The notes beneath the pieces are model-generated. The model searched no databases. It worked only from the letters and a program-made list of their open reading frames with translations, and had not been told where the DNA came from. A stretch of DNA of 64,000 bases, taken from positions 83,865 through 147,864 of the forward strand of contig JAQWJE010000052.1 in the NCBI GenBank assembly GCA_029248525.1, given 5' to 3'. Positions 1-6,978 of the stretch are shown piece by piece. Origin of the DNA: Candidatus Binatia bacterium (GTDB taxonomy: Bacteria; Desulfobacterota; Binatia; UBA12015). The position numbers were made by a program, and so were the translations under genes. The first letter of the stretch is position 1, and each line of letters starts with the position of its first letter.

Positions 1-2
1 TG

Positions 3-1247
3 GTTTCGGGAATTCTCGTGGCGATTGCGACCTTTGCGCAGCCCGAGATCGATGGTTTTTCCGGTCTGCTCGCCAACGATGCGGCAGTGCCGCGACCCGA
101 ACAACGCATGCACCTCTACCTGCCGGCGGATCATGCATCCTTGCCATGGACCGGTGTGTTTACCGGGCTGATGGTCCTGCATCTCTCCTTCTGGTGCACC
201 AACCAGTATATCGTCCAGAGGACGCTCGCCGCGCGCAGCCAGCAGCAGGCACGCTACGGTATTCTTGCGGGTGGGTTTCTGAAGCTTCTGGTGCCCTTTT
301 TTTCGATCGCCGGCGGCGTGGCTGCCGCGCAATTGGTAGCCGCGCGGATGGGGGATGTGCAGGTGGCCCCTGATGAAGCCTTTCCGGTTCTGATGAGTCT
401 GGTGCTTCCCGCTGGTCGCGGTCTGCTCGGGCTGGTGGCGGCAGGCCTGCTCGGCGCGATCCTCTCGACGATCGACTCGATGCTGAACTCGGCCGCAGCC
501 CTGTTTTCCTTTGATATCTACCGCAAGCATTTGCACCGCGAGGCGCAGGACGCGGATCTTGTTCGTCTGGGACGAATCGTCGTGGTGTTTCTGGTTTCAC
601 TGGCGGCTTTTCTTGCCGCGACGACCTACGACCCGAACTCACAGGGGAATTTCTTCCTCCAGCTATCGCGCCAGCTATCTTATCTCACACCGGGGCTTCT
701 GGTGGCCTTTCTGATGGGGATGTTTTCGCCGCGCGCAACCGCTCGTGGTGCGTCGGCAGCGATCCTGACAGCACCGATTGTCGGCGTGGCTCTGGAATGG
801 GCCTATGCCGCGCAGGTCGCAGGCGCCTCGACGCTGCCAACGTTCGGGTATGAGCTCAATTTCATGCATCGCACGTTTTTGACGGCCTTGGCCTGCTTTA
901 CTGTTCACGCCCTGGTCAGCCGGACCACCCAGCGCGACCCGGCAACCGACGCCTATCTTTTCACCACGGTCACCGGCACGACCACGGCCCATCTGCAGAG
1001 ACTCGCTCGCTGGTGTGTGTTCTATTTGCTGGGCAATTTGTTCCTTGCGGGGTTCCTTGCTGCGGGTTGGCTCCGGGCGGGTGTGGCAGGCGTTCTGGCG
1101 GCCGGCTTCACGCTGGCTTTGTTCGCGGCCTATCTCGGGCAGAGCCCGGATGCAGAGAACGGCGGGCCTGTCTCGTTGCGCGATGATCGCTGGCTTGCTG
1201 CGCTGCTGACGGCGGCGGTGACCTTTGTGCTCTATTATTTCTATTGA
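3..1247 (+). CDS. Sodium:solute symporter (SSS family), 5'-truncated by window edge
   Basis: The frame is open to the left edge, so only the C-terminal 414 or so residues are present and the GTG at 18 is probably internal. The product is a polytopic inner-membrane protein with about ten hydrophobic segments. The stretch NQYIVQRTLAARS followed by a glycine-rich helix and GAILSTIDSMLNSAAALFSFDIY is the pattern of SGLT/SSS-family sodium-coupled transporters, where the STIDSMLNS helix carries sodium-site residues. The substrate cannot be told from sequence; sugar or small organic solutes are typical. It ends 12 bases before the end of the convergent sulfatase gene, and no terminator is visible between them. 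Confidence 0.85.
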   Translation, partial: VSGILVAIATFAQPEIDGFSGLLANDAAVPRPEQRMHLYLPADHASLPWTGVFTGLMVLHLSFWCTNQYIVQRTLAARSQQQARYGILAGGFLKLLVPFFSIAGGVAAAQLVAARMGDVQVAPDEAFPVLMSLVLPAGRGLLGLVAAGLLGAILSTIDSMLNSAAALFSFDIYRKHLHREAQDADLVRLGRIVVVFLVSLAAFLAATTYDPNSQGNFFLQLSRQLSYLTPGLLVAFLMGMFSPRATARGASAAILTAPIVGVALEWAYAAQVAGASTLPTFGYELNFMHRTFLTALACFTVHALVSRTTQRDPATDAYLFTTVTGTTTAHLQRLARWCVFYLLGNLFLAGFLAAGWLRAGVAGVLAAGFTLALFAAYLGQSPDAENGGPVSLRDDRWLAALLTAAVTFVLYYFY

Positions 1248-1259
1248 GCGGGTGCGCGG

Positions 1260-2684
1260 TTATTCGATGTAGCCCAGAGCGCGCAGCTGTTCGCGGTAGC
1301 GTGGATTTGTTGATGCCGAGTTCTTTGCTGAGGTCTCGGCGTTTTGCACTCTTTCCCATTCCTCAATGGCCATCCTCTGCCAGCGGCTGGCTTCGGGATG
1401 ATCGGTTGGTGAGAGAGGTTTGGTTTCGAACGGGTCCACGGAGCGGTCGAAAAAGAGATCGGGAGCCTCTGTCCGCAGGATATAGCGCTTGTCTGCATCG
1501 TGGATGGTCATGACCTCTCCCTCCGTCCATCCCAACTTGAGACGCTTTGTGGATGCGGGTCGTCTTTGCGCGAAATTCAGACGGACCGGATACTGCGAAG
1601 CATCACCACCCGTCAGTCCGAGCAGGGAATAGCCCTTGCCTAGGGGCCATTGCGCTCCCGCGGCCTCGGCGATCGTTGCAGGAAGGTCCACGAGGCGAAC
1701 GAGTTGCGGTACGCGGGTTCCGGGGTGTTCGAGATCAGCCGCGTAGTAGATCAGCGGCACGTGGAGTTGTTCGTGGTGCAGGTAGCGCCCATGCCCCATG
1801 CGTCCGCTCGTCAGAAGCCCCTCGCCGTGATCGGAGGTGACGAACCAACGCGTTTTCTCGGGGCCACAGAACTCGGGCAGGGCGCTGTGGAGTCGCTCCA
1901 ATTCGCCGTCGACGTAGCGGATGCGCGTGTCGTAGTCGGAGACAGATGCGATCAGTTGGGGCAGAATACGCGTGGCCAACCGGGGTGGGACGCCGTGGTC
2001 CCGGTTGAGGATTTGTTCCCAATCGGGAGGTGATTGGCTGTTTCTTGCCAGCGCGTTTTTAGCGGCCGCATAATGGGGATCAGGTTCCATGGTCTTGTCG
2101 GCCGGCTGCATTTCTTGAAACTCATGGACGTCAAAGAAGTGCAGCCATAGAAACTTCGCTTCGTTTTTCGGGATTTTCTTGAGCCACGCCAGCGCATCAT
2201 CGACCAGCCGGTCGCCGCGAGTGTACCCGGATTCGTTGGCCGTAAAATTTTCGAAACCCTGACCGATCTGGCGCAGCCAGCCGACGCTTGAAAATGCGCC
2301 CGTGCGATAGCCGGAATTTCGCATTTCGGTGGCGATCGTCAGTGTGGACGCGTCGAGTCTGTCGCCGTTTTTTCGAACCCCATGCTCGGAGGGCGACAAC
2401 GAGGTGAACAACGAGGCATGCGAGGGTGCCGTGTGTGAAGACGCGCTGAAGGCCTTCTCGAAGACCACGCCGCGCTCGGCGAGTCTCGTCAGAAAAGGAG
2501 CCGTGGCTCTCGGGTAGCCATACATCGGGAGATGATCGGCTCGAAGGGTGTCGATGGTCACGGCAATGATGCAGTCCGCAGAATTTGAATTGGCTGTTTT
2601 GGGCTGCTCGGGTTGGCAGGCGAGACAAGATGCGAGCAGGAATGCTCCCAGGGCGCTTGTGAATGGGTGTCGGAATGCTGGCAC
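1260..2684 (-). CDS. Sulfatase-like lipoprotein hydrolase
   Basis: A 474-residue alkaline-phosphatase-superfamily protein of the sulfatase branch. It begins with a GTG codon and a lipoprotein signal with lipobox LASC (Cys20), so it should be anchored in the periplasm or outer membrane. Metal-site motifs are visible: TIDTLRADHL near residue 45, TSDHGEG and GHGRYLHHEQ in the C-terminal half. At the usual formylglycine position the sequence is SHTAPSHAS, with Thr instead of the Cys/Ser of classical CxPxR sulfatases, so a non-formylglycine phospho- or sulfo-hydrolase or transferase is possible. It sits 135 bases downstream of the SDR gene on the same strand, but nothing links it to pterin metabolism. 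The exact substrate is unknown. Confidence 0.85.
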   Translation of the reverse strand: MPAFRHPFTSALGAFLLASCLACQPEQPKTANSNSADCIIAVTIDTLRADHLPMYGYPRATAPFLTRLAERGVVFEKAFSASSHTAPSHASLFTSLSPSEHGVRKNGDRLDASTLTIATEMRNSGYRTGAFSSVGWLRQIGQGFENFTANESGYTRGDRLVDDALAWLKKIPKNEAKFLWLHFFDVHEFQEMQPADKTMEPDPHYAAAKNALARNSQSPPDWEQILNRDHGVPPRLATRILPQLIASVSDYDTRIRYVDGELERLHSALPEFCGPEKTRWFVTSDHGEGLLTSGRMGHGRYLHHEQLHVPLIYYAADLEHPGTRVPQLVRLVDLPATIAEAAGAQWPLGKGYSLLGLTGGDASQYPVRLNFAQRRPASTKRLKLGWTEGEVMTIHDADKRYILRTEAPDLFFDRSVDPFETKPLSPTDHPEASRWQRMAIEEWERVQNAETSAKNSASTNPRYREQLRALGYIE

Positions 2685-2819
2685 GCCTCAGTATGTTGCG
2701 CTTTCTCGGGATGGAGTCCAGTCCCGTCTGCGGGGCTCACAAGCCGCAGGGGGACCGAGAGTTTTGGCGGACCTGAATCCCGCAATATCGCCGGGCACCA
2801 ATCCAGGAACTAAACGCCC

Positions 2820-3554
2820 TCAGATCAGATAGCCGCCCGAAACCTTGATGTTGGTGCCGGTGGTATGGGCGGCGGCGTCGCTGCAGAGATAGAGCAGGGC
2901 ACCGACCAGGTCTTCGCTGGTCCCCGGGCGGCCCGCGGGAATGCGCTCCAGAGGGACCTCTTTTTCCGAGTTCGCAAGAACGCCAGGCGAGATCGCATTG
3001 ACAGTGATGCCATGCGGGGCTTCGTTTTTAGCCATGGATTTCGTCAGCACCCAGGTGGCTGTCTTGCCGATCTTGTAGGGGGTCGCAAAGATCACGGGTG
3101 CCAGCGCGTCGGCGTCGGCGTCCAGAATGTTGATGATGCGTCCAAAGCCGCGAGCCCGCATGCCGCAGGCCGCTGCGCGCGAAGTGTTCCACGTGGAGGT
3201 CACCGTACCGTCAATGCAGCGCTGCCAATCCGCAGGTGTGATTTCGTCGAGCGTCTTCCAGACAATGACGCCGACGTTGTTCACCAGAATCTCGATCGAC
3301 CCGAGTGCGGTTTCGGCGGCCTGAATTGCGTTGGCGGCTTGGTCCGCTTGTGTCAGGTCGGCCTGAACGGCGAGAGAGCGGCGTCCCATCGCTTCGATCT
3401 CCGAGACGACGTTGTGGGCGGCTTCCTCGTTGGTGTGGAAGTGAATCGCGACGTCCGCTCCCGAGCGGGCGAGGCCGAGTGCCAGATCGCGCCCGGTGCG
3501 GTGGGCGGCTCCGGTGACGAAGGCGTTTTTTCCTGACAGCGGCGTATCGCTCAT
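2820..3554 (-). CDS. Short-chain dehydrogenase, pteridine reductase/FolM-like
   Basis: A 244-residue SDR. The N-terminal nucleotide loop reads TGAAHRTG, which fits the TGxxxRxG signature of pteridine reductases and FolM rather than the TGxxxGxG of ordinary SDRs. The catalytic YKIGK (YxxxK) is present, and an Asp lies 13 residues before the Tyr (ILDADADA), the PTR1-type replacement of the usual Ser. The predicted role is NADPH-dependent reduction of a dihydropterin in the cytoplasm. Its start overlaps the stop of the DHPS-like gene by ATGA, so the two are translationally coupled, with the PTPS gene upstream. The context strongly supports a pterin substrate. A less specific SDR function cannot be excluded. 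Confidence 0.8.
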   Translation of the reverse strand: MSDTPLSGKNAFVTGAAHRTGRDLALGLARSGADVAIHFHTNEEAAHNVVSEIEAMGRRSLAVQADLTQADQAANAIQAAETALGSIEILVNNVGVIVWKTLDEITPADWQRCIDGTVTSTWNTSRAAACGMRARGFGRIINILDADADALAPVIFATPYKIGKTATWVLTKSMAKNEAPHGITVNAISPGVLANSEKEVPLERIPAGRPGTSEDLVGALLYLCSDAAAHTTGTNIKVSGGYLI

Positions 3555-4405
3555 GAAGTCTCCGCGGCGTTGTGGCGCAGGAGTGCGCGCAAGGTGGAGG
3601 GATCGTGCGTGCGGATATAGTCGGCGCGCGCATGGAGGACAGAAGACGCCATCATGATGCGTGCCAATCTTTCGGGTTTGCGGGCGGCATAGAAAAGCAG
3701 CGGGCAGCCCAGCGCGCGGAGTCGGTCCGCTTGCCAGACGATCTCGAGTTGCCGGTGGATTTTTTCGAAGTCATCCGTCTCGGGGTGAATGATTCCCAGA
3801 TTAGGGTCGATGATCACGTCTTCGATCCCGGCACGATGGGCTTCGGCTACCCGTGGTTCGAGTGATTCCAGAATCGCCCCGACGGCATCTGTCGGCGCCG
3901 CGAGACGCGGGCGAGTGCGCATTTCATAGGCATTGCCGTAGGGCATATGCGTGAGGATCAGAGAGGCCTTGGCTCCGGCAATCGCTGCGAGCATTTCGGC
4001 CGAGGCATGTTGCCCGGTGAAGTTTATGACGTCTGCTCCCCAGTCCACGGCGGCGCAGGCGGTGTCCGGCGACCACGTGTCGATCGAGAAGGGAATTCTA
4101 TTTTCGCGCAAGCGCCGGGCGGCAGGTTCCAGGCGCCGTTGCTCCTCCGGGTCGCCGATCTGCGGCGCATCGGGAGTAATCGATCGGCCACCGAGGTCGA
4201 TGATGGAGGCGCCATGAGATTGAAGATCGAGAGCTCGAGCGAGGGCTTCGTCCGGGGTGTGCGCGATTGAATCCTCGACCATGGATTCCGGCGAGAGATT
4301 CACGACACATAGAAGTTTCGGGGCATAAGGTTCCGCAGCGGGGCGATTGCCGACCTCGGCCGAACGAGACTCAGCGGTTGTCATCACTCCGGTACTCGCA
4401 GACAC
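3551..4405 (-). CDS. Divergent dihydropteroate synthase-like protein
   Basis: A 284-residue TIM-barrel pterin-binding protein. DHPS landmarks are recognisable in order: VVNLSPES (Asn of the NVTPDS loop), IIDLGGRS, FSIDTWSP, VINFTG, VIIDPNLG, an ARK in place of SRK, and a terminal IRTHDP matching RxHDV. The pterin-site Asn/Asp residues, the Lys and the Arg/His pair are therefore kept, but catalytic loops 1 and 2 differ from FolP (SPESMVEDS and RSITPDA instead of TPDSFSDGG and ESTRPGA). It could be the organism's FolP or a relative using another acceptor. An alternative start lies at 4384; both starts overlap the end of the PTPS gene. It ends with ATGA overlap into the reductase gene. Confidence 0.75.
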   Translation of the reverse strand: MSASTGVMTTAESRSAEVGNRPAAEPYAPKLLCVVNLSPESMVEDSIAHTPDEALARALDLQSHGASIIDLGGRSITPDAPQIGDPEEQRRLEPAARRLRENRIPFSIDTWSPDTACAAVDWGADVINFTGQHASAEMLAAIAGAKASLILTHMPYGNAYEMRTRPRLAAPTDAVGAILESLEPRVAEAHRAGIEDVIIDPNLGIIHPETDDFEKIHRQLEIVWQADRLRALGCPLLFYAARKPERLARIMMASSVLHARADYIRTHDPSTLRALLRHNAAETS

Positions 4406-4874
4406 CGCTTTGCCCGCTGGTCTCCGAAATCGCGACGCGAAGGCGACGAACCTGCGTCGCGCCGAATTTTTCCACCAAGCGTCCCCTCAGAGTATCGCTG
4501 AACCAGGTCGCCAGGTTTTCGACAGAGGTATTATTGATCGGGAGGTGCACGACCTCGGGACTTGGGACGAGGTAGCGACAGTCTCGATAGACCACGCTCG
4601 TATGATTATCTTCCAACTCGGTAATCTCGAGTTCGGGATGCTCGGACGGCAACAGCCAATGTTCATCGAGAGAGTCGCAGAGCTCGCGGATGACCGGCTT
4701 GGCATCAATGAAGTCGATGACCAGCCCCTTCTCGCTGAGGTCGCCCTCGATCTCGACGCTTACATGGTAATTATGACCATGCAGTCGCTCCTTGGAGCCA
4801 TCCGGAAAGATCAGGAAATGTGCGCAGGAGAACTTGAAGTACTCCTTGCTCAAGGTGATTGCCCAGTTGTTCAT
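4371..4874 (-). CDS. 6-pyruvoyltetrahydropterin synthase paralog, PTPS-III type
   Basis: A 167-residue T-fold enzyme. Zinc ligands are His19 (SCAHF), His32 and His34 (LHGHNYH). In PTPS/QueD the catalytic Cys sits in CxxxHGH; here no Cys is present and Glu29 gives ERLHGH, exactly the ExxHGH signature described for PTPS-III. PTPS-III cleaves dihydroneopterin triphosphate to 6-hydroxymethyldihydropterin and replaces dihydroneopterin aldolase (FolB) in folate synthesis. LDEHWLL and SVENLATWF supply the conserved Asp/His and Glu. It is the first gene of a three-gene minus-strand operon with DHPS-like and pteridine-reductase-like genes, which supports folate rather than queuosine synthesis. Confidence 0.85.
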   Translation of the reverse strand: MNNWAITLSKEYFKFSCAHFLIFPDGSKERLHGHNYHVSVEIEGDLSEKGLVIDFIDAKPVIRELCDSLDEHWLLPSEHPELEITELEDNHTSVVYRDCRYLVPSPEVVHLPINNTSVENLATWFSDTLRGRLVEKFGATQVRRLRVAISETSGQSGVCEYRSDDNR

Positions 4875-5052
4875 TTTGGTCTGACGCTTCGATTCCGAGC
4901 TTGGCGGGACGTAGTTTCAAGGTCCTGACAGCGATTCCCTGCTCAACGGCAAAACTACTCCGAGCCATACGGATCCGCAAGCCGCACCTTCGGGGCTGGC
5001 CTTGCCTGCCTCACAAGCGCGGGTTTTTATTTTGCGGTAGAGTTTTTCCGGC

Positions 5053-6261
5053 ATGTCCGATTTTCACCAGAATGGCGCCGTCACGACCCTGCACGATCTG
5101 GGCGGCGGGAATCGTGCGGCCCTCGAGGGACTCCTTGCCGAAGCAGCTCTCGACTACAAGATGGGCTTGGTCCTGCCCGTGACTGCTTCCGATTTGCGGG
5201 CCGAGCCCTTTGCGCGAATTGTCGAATCCCTGCGTGGGGTCAACTACATCGATCAGATTTGTGTCGTGCTGGGGCAGGCTCCGGCCGAGCAGGACTATCT
5301 CGATGCGCAGAAGTTGGTAAGTCCCCTCGGGCCGCGGGCGCGAGTCCTCTGGAGCAGCGGCCCTGTCGTTCAGGCTGTCTACCGGGAACTCACCGAAGCC
5401 GGTTTCCCGCTGGATGTGCCGGGCAAGGGGAGATCGGTCTGGACCGCGTTTGGCTACCTGATGGCAGATCCGCGGCTGAAGGCCTTTGTTCTGCACGATT
5501 GCGATATCGTGGACTACGACCGCATTTTGCTGGCTCGCTTATGCTTGCCCATGGCGCATCCCAATCTGGATTTTGAATTCACCAAAGCGTTTTACCACCG
5601 CAGTTCGGACCGCATGTATGGTCGCGTGGCGCGCCTTCTGGTTTCGCCGCTTTTACAAAGTTTGATTTCCGTATTGGGTAGCGATCCGTTCCTGCTCTTT
5701 CTCGAGAGCTTTCGCTATCCGCTCTCCGGTGAATTCGCGATATCTTCGGCTCTCGCCCGTTCCAATCGGATCCCCGGTGATTGGGGGCTGGAAATCGGCA
5801 CGCTGGCCGAGGTCTTCCGCAACACCGCAGCCAAGCGCGTCTGTCAGGTCGACCTGGGCATTACCTACGACCACAAGCATCAGGATTTGTCGCTGGCAGA
5901 CCCGGGACGAGGTCTGATGAAAATGGCTGCAGATATCGTGGGCACGGTATTTCGCACGTTGGCGAGTCGCGGTCAGGTGATCGATGCCACTCTCGTCTCC
6001 ACGTTGCGGGCCGCCTATCTGCGCTGCGCGCAGGATCGAATCCGACAGTATCATGCCGATGCTGTGGTCAACGGGCTTGTCTATGACCGTCAGGCAGAGG
6101 AGCAGATCGTCGACGGCTTCGCTCGCCAGATGGCCACAGCCGGAGAGGCCTTTCGGGCGGACCCCCAGGGTGGGGCGGCGATCCCCAACTGGGCGCGTGT
6201 GCTGACCGCCTTCCCGGATCTGCCGGCCCGGCTACGAGCCGCGGCGTCCGATCCGGCTTGA
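5053..6261 (+). CDS. GT-A glycosyltransferase, glucosyl-3-phosphoglycerate synthase-like
   Basis: A 402-residue soluble glycosyltransferase. The segment GKGRSVWTAFGYL followed by LHDCDIVDYDR resembles the GKGExMW and DxD regions of GT81 enzymes that move glucose from an NDP-sugar to 3-phosphoglycerate. The middle (KAFYHRSSDRMYGRV, then GEFAISSALARS and GDWGLEIGTL) also follows the order seen in GpgS/MpgS-type proteins, and the length is typical. Such enzymes make glucosylglycerate, a compatible solute. No phosphatase partner is adjacent, so the specific acceptor is inference. It is divergent from the PTPS gene across a 178-base gap in which I see no clear element. Confidence 0.6.
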   Translation: MSDFHQNGAVTTLHDLGGGNRAALEGLLAEAALDYKMGLVLPVTASDLRAEPFARIVESLRGVNYIDQICVVLGQAPAEQDYLDAQKLVSPLGPRARVLWSSGPVVQAVYRELTEAGFPLDVPGKGRSVWTAFGYLMADPRLKAFVLHDCDIVDYDRILLARLCLPMAHPNLDFEFTKAFYHRSSDRMYGRVARLLVSPLLQSLISVLGSDPFLLFLESFRYPLSGEFAISSALARSNRIPGDWGLEIGTLAEVFRNTAAKRVCQVDLGITYDHKHQDLSLADPGRGLMKMAADIVGTVFRTLASRGQVIDATLVSTLRAAYLRCAQDRIRQYHADAVVNGLVYDRQAEEQIVDGFARQMATAGEAFRADPQGGAAIPNWARVLTAFPDLPARLRAAASDPA

Positions 6262-6342
6262 TTCTCGCGGGTCTCCACTAGAGTGGAGGATTCTCCTGAA
6301 TGCCGGAAAATCTATTGAATTCATTGGATTAAAATAGTTTCC

Positions 6343-6370
6343 TTGATAATTTCCATGGAAAGTATATAAA
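6343..6370 (+). promoter_or_regulatory. Predicted sigma-70-like promoter of the marR gene
   Basis: TTGATA at 6343-6348 and TATAAA at 6365-6370 are separated by 16 bases, each matching five of six consensus positions. The region is unusually AT-rich for this genome. Transcription would begin at or just before the ATG at 6379, implying a nearly leaderless message; the GGAGG at 6374-6378 touches the ATG and cannot act as a normal ribosome site for it. Confidence 0.5.
6350..6361. promoter_or_regulatory. Perfect 12-bp palindrome, candidate MarR operator
   Basis: TTTCCATGGAAA is its own reverse complement and lies wholly inside the spacer between the predicted -35 and -10 boxes of the MarR gene. 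This is where an autorepressor would block RNA polymerase. The link to this MarR protein is inference from position. Confidence 0.45.
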
Positions 6371-6378
6371 AGTGGAGG

Positions 6379-6978
6379 ATGAAGTCGTTTCGAGAAATCG
6401 GGAAGTATTGGCGCTCGGAGTACCCGGACCGAAAGTTCGAGAGGGTGAGGCCTTTGCTGCTTCTGTCGCGGCTTTCGTTTTTGATGCCTGCTTTTCAGAA
6501 GGACGTGCTTGCCCCGCACGGTTTGTCCCCCAGCGATTACAGCATTCTCGGCGCGCTGCGCCGAGCCGGTCGCCCACGCCAGTTGCAACCCGAAGATCTC
6601 TATAATGCTCTGGGCTGTACCCCGGGGGGCCTGACCAAGATGATCAACCGGTTGGAAGGACGGGGTTTGGTGCAGCGCACCAATGATCTCGAAGATGGAC
6701 GTCGGGCGAGAATCCGACTGACCCCCAAGGGTGCGGCGCTCGAGCGCAAAGCCTTTGCCGATTATAGCGAGAGCGCCGAGCAGGTAATGTCGAATCTCTC
6801 CGATGATGAAATCCAGAAGGTCGATTTTGCGCTGGGCCTTCTGACCGCAATTTTCGATGCCCCGGATGCGGGAGGCGCCGCGGCTCAGGCGAGATCGGCA
6901 AGTCTTGCCGAAGCCAGAGCAGCCTTGCGCGATACCCCCTCCACCAACGAGGGCGATGACAGGATGGAAGCCAGATGA
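6379..6978 (+). CDS. MarR-family transcriptional regulator
   Basis: A 199-residue winged-helix protein. Residues about 45-130 carry the MarR fold: LSPSDYSILGALRRAG, the recognition helix region GCTPGGLTKMINRLEGRGLVQR, and the wing NDLEDGRRARIRLTPKG. The last 35 or so residues are an Ala-rich tail without a known motif. The stop overlaps the start of the amidohydrolase gene by ATGA, so regulator and enzyme are co-translated; it probably senses a ligand related to that pathway and represses its own promoter, which contains a perfect palindrome. Confidence 0.85.
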   Translation: MKSFREIGKYWRSEYPDRKFERVRPLLLLSRLSFLMPAFQKDVLAPHGLSPSDYSILGALRRAGRPRQLQPEDLYNALGCTPGGLTKMINRLEGRGLVQRTNDLEDGRRARIRLTPKGAALERKAFADYSESAEQVMSNLSDDEIQKVDFALGLLTAIFDAPDAGGAAAQARSASLAEARAALRDTPSTNEGDDRMEAR

